Of a stretch of DNA of 49,020 nucleotides, positions 16,063 to 22,321 are shown piece after piece. Position numbers and translations under genes: made by a program. The first letter of the stretch is position 1, and each line of letters begins with the position of its first letter. The notes under the pieces are model-generated. The model had not been told where the DNA came from and made no database searches. It saw only the letters and a list, made by a program, of their open reading frames with translations. This DNA comes from an uncultured Candidatus Saccharibacteria bacterium (GTDB lineage Bacteria > Patescibacteriota > Saccharimonadia > Saccharimonadales > Saccharimonadaceae), in assembly GCA_948944455.1 (NCBI GenBank), contig CARBES010000003.1:1-49020 (forward strand), in the 5' to 3' direction.

Positions 16063-17775
16063 ATGCAAGACCAAAATAAAAAATCAAATAATTCAGATAA
16101 GATTCCTCTAGTAGCGCCGGTGCCAGCGGCGCAAGCGGATTTTGTGCGCAAAATTGCGGACAAGATTAAGAATTCGGAAAATATTTTGGTGGCTTTGTCG
16201 CGAGATCCGTCGGTGGACGAGATTGCGGCGGCGATTGGTTTGGCGTTGTTTCTGGATGGGATTCAGAAACATACGACAGCGATCTATTCAGGGCGCACGC
16301 CAGACGCGCTAGCATTCCTGCGACCGGAAGAAACCTTTGAGACTGACACTGATAGCCTGCAGGATTTTATTATTGCTTTGAGTAAAGACAAGGCGGATCA
16401 CCTGCGTTATAAACTGGATGGGGACTTCGTGAAGGTGTTTATTACGCCATATAAGACGAAGATTACCGAGCAGGATTTGTCGTATTCTTATGGTGATTAT
16501 AATGTGGACTTCGTGATTGGACTAAATGTACGCTCGGTGGCAGATCTGGATGATGCTTTGGCCGAGCACGGGCGAATTATGCACGATGCTTCGGCGGTAG
16601 ATATCACGACGGGCGAACCGGGAAGGTTTGGCGAGATCGAATGGAGTAACCCGGCGGCGAGCTCGGTGTCGGAGATGGTGACGGAATTGATTTTTGCGGT
16701 GCAAGGTTCGGATGTAAAGCTGGACGCAGACATCGCGACGGCGTTGCTCACTGGTATTGTTGCAGCGACACAAAGGTTTTCTAATAACCGAACAACATCG
16801 GAAACTTTGGGTTTGGCTTCGAAATTAATGACGATGGGGGCGGATCAACAGTTAATCTCGGCGAATGTGGTAGATAATCAGATCATCCAGAATGAACATG
16901 ACGAGACCCAAGCGGAGGCGATGCGCCGAGCGAACGCTTCGGGGGACTTCGTGGTGAATAATAGTGGAAACGGCTTGGATGTGAATGCGGTGCCAGGGAA
17001 TGACGTAGCAGGAGGAGCGACTAGTGTAAATAGCGGGACTGCGGCGGCAAATTCGATGATGAATCCGGCAGCGCAGATTGTTCAGGGAATGAATACAACT
17101 CCGACGGGACCGGTGCCAGCTGAGATGACGACTGGACCGGCGATTGATGTATCGGGATCAGTAGTGGCGCCGGTGTTGCCGGTGGCGGCGAATGGAGCTG
17201 GAACGGTAGAGAATGTTTCGGCAGAGAGTGCGGAAGCAATGGGGGCGAATTTGCCAAATGGAATGACAGTTAGTCAGCCTACACATGGAATCTTAGATAA
17301 TGCAAATGGGGCTAGCGTGACGAACGGAGCAGCGACGGCTGATCCTATGAATAATATTGCGGGGCCGGCACGCGAGATGGTAAGTGCAGCTCCGGCGCAA
17401 GCGGTAGCACCGCAGGTGGGTACAGCAGTGGAACGACCAGCGCCGGAAGAGCCGAAAGATTATGCGGCGCTGATGGAACAGGCTTTAGCGGAGCCGGCGC
17501 CAGTAACGGCGAAGGTAGTGAATTCGACAACGGCAACGATGCCACCGAATCCAACCTTGGACCAGCTAGCTACGGATGAACAGACGGGGGCGCAGATGGC
17601 GGCTCCAGCACAAAAATTGGCAGTGAATGCGCAAGGGGAAGGTTTGCGACCTGCGGCAGAGCCAGTGATGAACCCGTTTGATGGTGTATTGCCGCCACCG
17701 CCAGCGCCGACTGCGGGGCAGGGCATGATGCCGCCGAGCTTACCGCCAGTGCAGATGCCTCCGAATATGGCGTAG
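16063..17775 (+). CDS. DHH-family phosphoesterase-like protein with long low-complexity tail, 570 aa
   Basis: Residues about 25-285 resemble the DHH domain of NrnA/RecJ-type phosphoesterases: NILVALSRDPSVDEIAAAIGLALFL matches the first motif, NVDFVIGLNVRSVADL the second and ATALLTGIVAATQRFSNN the DHH-associated region. Several metal-binding Asp/His are replaced (SRDPSVDE where active enzymes have HxxPDxDA), so activity is doubtful. From about 290 on the sequence is low-complexity and rich in Ala, Pro, Asn, Gly and Met, ending in a Pro-rich PPPPAP and MPPSLPPVQMPP tail that looks like a disordered interaction region. The gene precedes truB; in Firmicutes an nrnA-like gene is often near truB/rbfA, which supports the family call. 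Confidence 0.7.
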   Translation: MQDQNKKSNNSDKIPLVAPVPAAQADFVRKIADKIKNSENILVALSRDPSVDEIAAAIGLALFLDGIQKHTTAIYSGRTPDALAFLRPEETFETDTDSLQDFIIALSKDKADHLRYKLDGDFVKVFITPYKTKITEQDLSYSYGDYNVDFVIGLNVRSVADLDDALAEHGRIMHDASAVDITTGEPGRFGEIEWSNPAASSVSEMVTELIFAVQGSDVKLDADIATALLTGIVAATQRFSNNRTTSETLGLASKLMTMGADQQLISANVVDNQIIQNEHDETQAEAMRRANASGDFVVNNSGNGLDVNAVPGNDVAGGATSVNSGTAAANSMMNPAAQIVQGMNTTPTGPVPAEMTTGPAIDVSGSVVAPVLPVAANGAGTVENVSAESAEAMGANLPNGMTVSQPTHGILDNANGASVTNGAATADPMNNIAGPAREMVSAAPAQAVAPQVGTAVERPAPEEPKDYAALMEQALAEPAPVTAKVVNSTTATMPPNPTLDQLATDEQTGAQMAAPAQKLAVNAQGEGLRPAAEPVMNPFDGVLPPPPAPTAGQGMMPPSLPPVQMPPNMA

Positions 17776-17814
17776 TGGCAGTAGGTTTTGCGAGGTAAAG
17801 ACTGGGGTCTATGG

Positions 17815-17826
17815 TATAATTTTGAC
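17815..17826 (+). promoter_or_regulatory. -10 box giving a leaderless truB mRNA
   Basis: TATAAT is followed by TTTGAC and the ATG at 17827. An upstream in-frame ATG at 17788 lies before the -10 and so would not be in this transcript. Confidence 0.6.
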
Positions 17827-18573
17827 ATGAATAATGAAATCTTACTAGTTGACAAACCAGCAGGAGTGAGCTCGTTTGGTGTGGTGGCGCGAGTGCGAAG
17901 AGAATTGTCAGAGCAGGCCGGAATGGTTGAGGTGAAGGGTAAAGACGGTGTTGTACGACAGAAACGGAGAAAGGTGAAAGTAGGGCATACGGGGACGCTA
18001 GATCCGTTTGCGACGGGACTTTTGATTTTATTAACCGGCAAAGGGACGAAGCGAGCGAACGAGTTCTTGAAGCTGGACAAGGAGTATATTGCGACAATAA
18101 AGCTGGGGGAAGTATCGACAACGGGGGATGTTGAAGGGATAATATCTTCATCCTCGCTCGTAAGCTCCGGAGATTCCCGAAAAGAAAATTACCAAGCTGG
18201 GTGTAGCCAAGCAGACATTTCTCCTTCAAGGGCTCGGGTTGAGGAGGTTGTGGCGGGGTTTGTGGGGGAGATTGAGCAGACAGTACCGGCATATTCGGCA
18301 GTGAAGATCAATGGACAAAGGGCATATAAACTGGCACGAGAGGGGAAGCAAGTGGAAATGCCGACGCGGAAAGTCAAGATTTATGAAATTGAAATTTTGA
18401 AATATGAGTGGCCGGAATTGACGATACGATGCAAGGTGTCGAGCGGGACGTATATTCGGGCGCTAGGGGAAGATATCGGGAAGGCGTTAGGTGTAGGGGG
18501 GTATCTGACGGCGCTCCGGCGGACACAGGTGGGGGAATATAGGGTGGAGGATGCAAGGAAGATTGAGAAATAA
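17827..18573 (+). CDS. truB: tRNA pseudouridine-55 synthase TruB, 248 aa
   Basis: It converts U55 of the T-loop of elongator tRNAs to pseudouridine. NEILLVDKPAGVSSF is the standard N-terminus and VGHTGTLDPFATGLL holds the catalytic Asp; EYIATIKLGEVSTTGD and PAYSAVKINGQRAYKLAREG follow, then CSSGTYIR-type KVSSGTYIRALGEDIG. The C-terminus stops soon after the catalytic domain, without a PUA domain. Between VEGII and VEEVVAGF there is about 20 residues more than usual (SSSSLVSSGDSRKENY region), encoded by DNA that resembles the intergenic inverted-repeat elements. Start chosen by the -10 box and by the family N-terminus. Confidence 0.92.
   Translation: MNNEILLVDKPAGVSSFGVVARVRRELSEQAGMVEVKGKDGVVRQKRRKVKVGHTGTLDPFATGLLILLTGKGTKRANEFLKLDKEYIATIKLGEVSTTGDVEGIISSSSLVSSGDSRKENYQAGCSQADISPSRARVEEVVAGFVGEIEQTVPAYSAVKINGQRAYKLAREGKQVEMPTRKVKIYEIEILKYEWPELTIRCKVSSGTYIRALGEDIGKALGVGGYLTALRRTQVGEYRVEDARKIEK
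18145..18184. repeat. Repeat-element-like insertion inside truB
   Basis: TCCTCGCTCGTAAGCTCCGG followed by AGATTCCCGAAAAG resembles TCCTCGGCCGAGCCTCCGGA followed by TCCTCTCGAAAAG at 18668-18700 and 4618-4640. It falls exactly where TruB has extra residues and keeps the frame open. Confidence 0.5.
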
Positions 18574-18599
18574 GGAAAAGCGAGTAAAAATAATAGTAT

Positions 18600-18718
18600 G
18601 GTAGCCTTCTAATACCTTTTCTCAAGGCGCGTCCAAGGCGCTCGTCGTTACGGGGCCTTGGCGCTACTCCTCGGCCGAGCCTCCGGATCCTCTCGAAAAG
18701 GTATTAGTAAGGCTACCA
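18600..18718. repeat. Long inverted-repeat element after truB, copy 3
   Basis: GGTAGCCTTCTAATACCTTT (18600-) pairs along its length with AAAGGTATTAGTAAGGCTAC (-18717) with one extra base. The interior carries the GGCGCGTCCAAGGCG core, the CCAAGGCGC/GGCCTTGG hairpin and TCGGCCGAG. From the core to the right arm and on through CCACTATTTTTTATTTG it matches 4560-4700 almost exactly. Confidence 0.8.
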
Positions 18719-18750
18719 AGCCACTATTTTTTATTTGTTCTTTTCCTTAT

Positions 18751-18960
18751 TTCTTCATCCTCTCTATGATTACTCTATGGCTAGACAACGGAGGGGGAGT
18801 ACCTCATACCGCTCCGCCACTCTTCGAAGGTCACTAATATCAGAATCAAATCTTACAAAAATTGCGCGATATGTTGATGGTCTTGCAGTATAGTAATAGG
18901 CTGAGATTCCTATAAAAGCAAATCCGTTCAGAGTATCCAAACTTCTCCCGCTGCGGACGA
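18751..18960 (-). repeat. Variable FISUMP-like cassette I (minus)
   Basis: The minus frame is open from VRSGRSLDTLNGFAF through AYYYTARPS to RYEVLPLRCLAIE and stop. The left flank is nearly identical to that of cassette C while the middle is unrelated. The inner edge ends GGACGA then GGCG, without AAGAAAAG, and no inverted partner follows directly; cassette M lies 310 bases away in the same orientation. Confidence 0.85.
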
Positions 18961-19270
18961 GGCGTTATAATTTTTACAATTCAAAAACGGCTGTGCTTGT
19001 TATTTTTATGTAGAGCGTGCTACTCTGATACTACGCCGCCAGAGCCAAAGCAATTTAAGAGGAAAAGATTTGAGGTATGATGATTACCTTTCGGTTGTGG
19101 TTCGTTAGAATCACAATCAAAATCGCTATCCGTAAAAGATAGCGATCAATAACATGTATCTCTAGTCTAACACTAACTGAATAGCGAGTCAAGGGTTTGC
19201 CTATAAAACCATTGAGCCAAAAGGTCGAGAATAATATCAAAACCTGCTGGTGTTCTGGTGGCGGTTTGAC
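18961..19270. other. Non-coding gap between cassettes I and M
   Basis: No convincing gene. It holds a strong hairpin ATCGCTATC-CGTAAAA-GATAGCGAT near 19119-19143. On the minus strand a possible promoter, TTGACT at about 19193 and TAGACT 17 bases on, would send a short transcript into that hairpin. A transcribed small RNA is possible but weakly supported. Confidence 0.4.
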
Positions 19271-19489
19271 GTCATCCTCCCTTGATTACTCTATGGCTAG
19301 ACAACGGAGGGAGAAACCCCAGTAGTGTGGAATGCTTCTAAACGATGGGTCTATGGTATTATTGACTTGATCAAGGTAAAATACTGCTCCAAGCGTAGAG
19401 GCGGAACTAGTGTAAAAGGCCATAACCGCACCAATATTCCAGATAAATCCCCTATTAGTGTGTAGATGTCCGCTGCGGACGAAGAAAAG
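19271..19489 (-). repeat. Variable FISUMP-like cassette M (minus)
   Basis: The minus frame is open from FFVRSGHLHTNRGF to IPHYWGFSLRCLAIE and stop. An ATG-initiated reading exists only by running back through the neighbouring terminator, so it is not a credible start. The inner edge abuts the terminator of the JAMM-like gene on the same strand, so read-through could transcribe it. Confidence 0.85.
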
Positions 19490-19494
19490 AGGAC

Positions 19495-19530
19495 AAAAAA
19501 GGAGAGGCGCGGTCTCAAGACCGCGCCTGC
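19495..19530 (-). terminator. Terminator overlapping the end of the JAMM-like gene
   Basis: On the minus strand AGGCGCGGTCT and AGACCGCGCCT pair and are followed by CTCCTTTTTT. The TGA stop codon lies in the loop of this hairpin. Confidence 0.85.
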
Positions 19531-20513
19531 AGGGGGAGAACCATGACAAGGCAGTTGTGGAGGTTGGTGTAGGTAGCCTTAGCGCGCAGCCAGAGTTGAC
19601 GGGTAAGCCAAGAATAGTAGGACTCGGCGGTGAAGGTTATGCCGAACTGGTTAGCAGTTTCGCGACAGGTGTCGTAGACGATCTGGGTGTGGGTGGCGTC
19701 GTCAATGGTCTGATGCTGAGATTTGAGATCATCGTAGATCTTTGCGTAGTACTCGGAAACGCTGTCCAAGTCTAAAGACCAGCACCGTTCGGTGAGTTCT
19801 AGAGTATAGAACATATTCCCGGCGACGACATGGTAAAATTTGACGCGGCGATAGATAGCTGCTCTGAAGTCGCCGCTGGAGAAAGCGGAGTTCGTGTGGG
19901 GGTGATTGTGTAGGCTGACGCAGTTAGTGAGAGCTCTGGTGGTAGCCAAAGCGGAAGGGGTCAGCTGCGTCTTTGCAGAAAGAAGCAGAGTGCTTTCGCC
20001 GATCTTAGAACCATCAGGATGGAAAGTAGATGTGTATTCAAGGGACGCGTGACGGGTTCGACAAGCTACGGCGATCAAAGATTTGCCATGATTGGTAGGA
20101 ATGGCCTCGTCAAGCTTAAAGCTGTCAGCGCAGGCGGTAAAATACCATAGGACTACGGACAGGGCAACACAACCACTGGTTATAATGAGGGTACCACTAG
20201 CGAAGACGAAAGCAACAATACTAAGCCACGCGGTTATGGTCTCTATGAAGCTATAACCATAGACGGTAGTGGAGCTGTTCCCCATGTGGATAGTGGTAGG
20301 GACTTTGATAACAAGTTCTTTGGCGGAGCTGTTAAAGTTGACCCTAAGGACGGAACAGACGACGTCGATGAACGTGGGTAAAATGAGCTGACCGACACGA
20401 ACAAGGATAGTGAGAATAATGCCAAAGGCGACGCCAGCAAGGATAGTACGGGTGATGAAGCGGCGACGCTCGGTGGGGGCGGACTTCTGCAGGACGAGGA
20501 GTAAGTTCTTCAT
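19515..20513 (-). CDS. Membrane protein with JAMM/MPN-like metalloprotease motif, 332 aa
   Basis: Two hydrophobic regions (about 24-56 and 92-128) precede a cytosolic or external domain. That domain contains LHNHPHTNSAFSSGDF: His202-x-His204-x7-Ser212-x2-Asp215 is the exact H-x-H-x(7)-S-x(2)-D zinc signature of JAB1/MPN/Mov34 (JAMM) isopeptidases, and Glu159 in SLEYTS is well placed as the catalytic Glu. JAMM proteins cut isopeptide or peptide bonds, for example removing ubiquitin-like or pupylated tags, or process phage and surface proteins. The C-terminal ~100 residues are helical. A membrane-fused JAMM domain is unusual. Strong promoter, own terminator, no operon partner. Fold inferred from motif only. 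Confidence 0.65.
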   Translation of the reverse strand: MKNLLLVLQKSAPTERRRFITRTILAGVAFGIILTILVRVGQLILPTFIDVVCSVLRVNFNSSAKELVIKVPTTIHMGNSSTTVYGYSFIETITAWLSIVAFVFASGTLIITSGCVALSVVLWYFTACADSFKLDEAIPTNHGKSLIAVACRTRHASLEYTSTFHPDGSKIGESTLLLSAKTQLTPSALATTRALTNCVSLHNHPHTNSAFSSGDFRAAIYRRVKFYHVVAGNMFYTLELTERCWSLDLDSVSEYYAKIYDDLKSQHQTIDDATHTQIVYDTCRETANQFGITFTAESYYSWLTRQLWLRAKATYTNLHNCLVMVLPLQARS

Positions 20514-20607
20514 AAAGATACCTCAACTTTCAGATGAATTTAATACAGATGTCTTGTCATGAATTCGAAAATTGCGATAGTGGCATGGGATGCCGACTAT
20601 TGCTACC

Positions 20608-20636
20608 ATTGTAGCACAGAATTATAAAAATGTCAA
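20608..20636 (-). promoter_or_regulatory. Promoter of the JAMM-like gene
   Basis: On the minus strand TTGACA (20636-20631) and TACAAT (20613-20608) are 17 bases apart, in the same TCTGTGC-TACAATGGTA context as the promoter at 1909-1937. The leader is about 90 bases. Confidence 0.85.
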
Positions 20637-20801
20637 TACCATTTATGCTTTTCGTAATGGGCACGGGCGGAAGCTAACAGAGGTAGAAGTGGAAAGGCGA
20701 CAGCGAGACGGACGGATAGTGTGGATTTTGTGAGGAAGCTGCGGAGAAGCGAGGAAGAAACGGGGGAAAGTCGGGATTTTGAGATTTTTGCGAAATCGGT
20801 A
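20637..20801. other. Non-coding gap before rpsO
   Basis: Together with the two promoters this makes a 326-base gene-free gap. It is purine-rich on the plus strand with no convincing frame, hairpin or repeat. Confidence 0.4.
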
Positions 20802-20830
20802 TTGTCTCGAGGTGGGAGATGTGATATAAT
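20802..20830 (+). promoter_or_regulatory. Promoter of rpsO
   Basis: TTGTCT (20802-20807) and TATAAT (20825-20830) are 17 bases apart. The ATG follows nine bases after the -10, so the mRNA has at most a few leader bases. Confidence 0.75.
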
Positions 20831-20839
20831 GAGGGACAT

Positions 20840-21106
20840 ATGATTACTAGAGAGAATAAAGCCAAGGCGATGGCGAAGACCGCGCGCAGCAAGGAAGATG
20901 TGGGTTCTCCTGAGGTGCAGGTGGCGATCTTGACGGAGCGGATCAAGGAAGTGACCGAGCATGTCAAGGAAAACAAGCATGATTTCATGGCGAAGCGAGG
21001 CTTGATGCAGATGGTCGGGCAGCGCAAGAAGTTGCTGAAGTATCTTGAGCGCACAAACTTCGAGCTTTACAAGAAAACCATTGCGACGCTTGGTCTACGT
21101 AAGTAG
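20840..21106 (+). CDS. rpsO: 30S ribosomal protein S15 (uS15), 88 aa
   Basis: Full-length S15, which binds the 16S rRNA central domain early in small-subunit assembly. The family signature is clear: VGSPEVQVAILTERIKEVTE, HDFMAKRGLMQMVGQRKKLL and YLERTNFELYKKTIATLGLR. It is transcribed alone, between its own promoter and a strong terminator. The rpsO-pnp gene order known in many bacteria is kept, but interrupted by the inverted unknown gene 21530-22066. Confidence 0.98.
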   Translation: MITRENKAKAMAKTARSKEDVGSPEVQVAILTERIKEVTEHVKENKHDFMAKRGLMQMVGQRKKLLKYLERTNFELYKKTIATLGLRK

Positions 21107-21108
21107 CG

Positions 21109-21133
21109 AAAAACACCCGAAGGGGTGTTTTTT
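21109..21133 (+). terminator. Terminator of rpsO
   Basis: AAAAACACCC-GAAG-GGGTGTTTTTT directly after the rpsO stop codon. Confidence 0.9.
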
Positions 21134-21529
21134 GATGGGATGGATAGGTTGGAGTTAGTGGATAGTAAAGCTCTGGAGGGGCGTCATGAGCTACGATAGG
21201 GGCGGGCAGGATAGCAAAATAAACAAAAGAAAACCGCCCCCTGCGAACAGGGAGCGGTTATAGAGAGGTGCTACGACCGGAAGGACCGAAGTCTAGACTC
21301 CGCCGACCGAATTGGCTGATAGAGGTGGTATGCATTTTGACGGTAAAATTTCTTTAGCTTAAGCAATATCGGAGCATAGCCTGAGTAGGAAATAAACCGA
21401 CAAAATCCTCAAAACCGAGCGGTGCTAAAAGAGCTATAGAACGTTCGCATGCGTCATTTTTGGCTCGATGTAGCCAATTAGGCCTCTAGACGAGATTCTT
21501 CCAGCTTAGCAAGGAAATGGTTGAGTAAA
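21134..21529. other. Gene-free stretch downstream of two convergent units
   Basis: No supported gene. Its main feature is a terminator for minus-strand transcription at 21224-21259. The 270 bases between that hairpin and the stop codon of 21530-22066 would form an unusually long 3' UTR, or hold a small RNA. Confidence 0.4.
21224..21259 (-). terminator. Terminator on the minus strand
   Basis: On the minus strand AACCGCTCCCTG-TTCG-CAGGGGGCGGTT is followed by TTCTTTTGTTT. Confidence 0.8.
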
Positions 21530-22066
21530 TTATTGTAACGCAGAATCGGGAGACAATTCGTCGTTGGTTGTGGACGAAAAAGCCCTTTTCAGGTAATTGC
21601 ATAATTCAGAAAAGCACATGGAGATGACCTTTGCGAAATATTTTTTAATTTCGTCACCGTTCATGGCGCGGGTAGGCGGTTGTTTGTCGGAAGAGCCGCT
21701 TTCGGGGAACAACTCATGTTTTCCGGCAGCACTGATTAGAAAATTGATCTCGAAACTGCCATCATCGCGAACAGTACGGCTGTTGGTATAGCTGATACGA
21801 AGGCGGAATTCGCCGTTCTCTAAGGGGATGCCGGCAGCCTTCTTTTCGGCAATAGCGCGGTGACCGCTACGGTCGCCGTCTTGGCTAAAGTGTCGGATGG
21901 AGTGGACAATATCAAGGATATTGTCGATGTGGGGCACAAGATCCCCAGGAGTGTTGCCGGTGATGATAATGGTATCCTCGCCAATAATCTCGATTTTCGG
22001 GGCAATGAGATTGGGCATCTCGATGGACGGCTCATGACTTGCGGGTGCAGGGGAATTTTGGATCAT
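21530..22066 (-). CDS. Hypothetical protein, 178 aa
   Basis: Not recognised. There is no signal peptide or membrane segment. A disordered start (MIQNSPAPASHEPS) leads to a predicted alpha/beta region (PKIEIIGEDTIIITG, then HIDNILDIVHSIRHFSQDGD), a beta hairpin (EFRLRISYTNSRTVRDDGSF) and a C-terminal helix (DEIKKYFAKVISMCFSELCN). It has a promoter, a GGAGAG ribosome site and a distant terminator as a single-gene unit. With 764, 6726, 19515 and 25002 it belongs to a set of minus-strand orphans with Shine-Dalgarno leaders. Function unknown. Confidence 0.65.
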   Translation of the reverse strand: MIQNSPAPASHEPSIEMPNLIAPKIEIIGEDTIIITGNTPGDLVPHIDNILDIVHSIRHFSQDGDRSGHRAIAEKKAAGIPLENGEFRLRISYTNSRTVRDDGSFEINFLISAAGKHELFPESGSSDKQPPTRAMNGDEIKKYFAKVISMCFSELCNYLKRAFSSTTNDELSPDSALQ

Positions 22067-22126
22067 TCTGGTCTCTCCTCTCTAGAAATGAAAATAGCAT
22101 GGATCCGAAACGGACCCAACTCTCTT

Positions 22127-22155
22127 ATTATAGCACACAAGCGATGAAAAAGCAA
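22127..22155 (-). promoter_or_regulatory. Promoter of the 21530-22066 gene
   Basis: On the minus strand TTGCTT (22155-22150) and TATAAT (22132-22127) are 17 bases apart with TGTGC before the -10. Confidence 0.75.
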
Positions 22156-22217
22156 GAGTAATCGGGGATTTTAAGCCCCGGATGAGGTAAAGCGCCAGAA
22201 ATGGTGCGGAAACGTGT

Positions 22218-22307
22218 TATAATTAGAGATAGAAAAGCAATTAAACCTGGAAAAACGGCAGATATAAGGGTTCTGTGGCGAGAATGATTGTATCTGAGGT
22301 TTTTCCA
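22218..22307 (+). promoter_or_regulatory. pnp promoter -10 and leader stem-loop
   Basis: TATAAT at 22218-22223 starts a leader of about 90 bases. TGGAAAAAC (22248-22256) and GTTTTTCCA (22299-22307) pair perfectly across 42 bases. In E. coli the pnp leader holds a double-stranded stem processed by RNase III and used for autoregulation by PNPase; a similar role here is inference. Confidence 0.5.
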
Positions 22308-22321
22308 AGAAAGGTAGATGA

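Noticed and set aside
19055..19240. 61-residue minus-strand hydrophobic peptide
   Set aside because: It spans a strong hairpin and a possible promoter, has no ribosome site and no recognisable composition of a real small protein.
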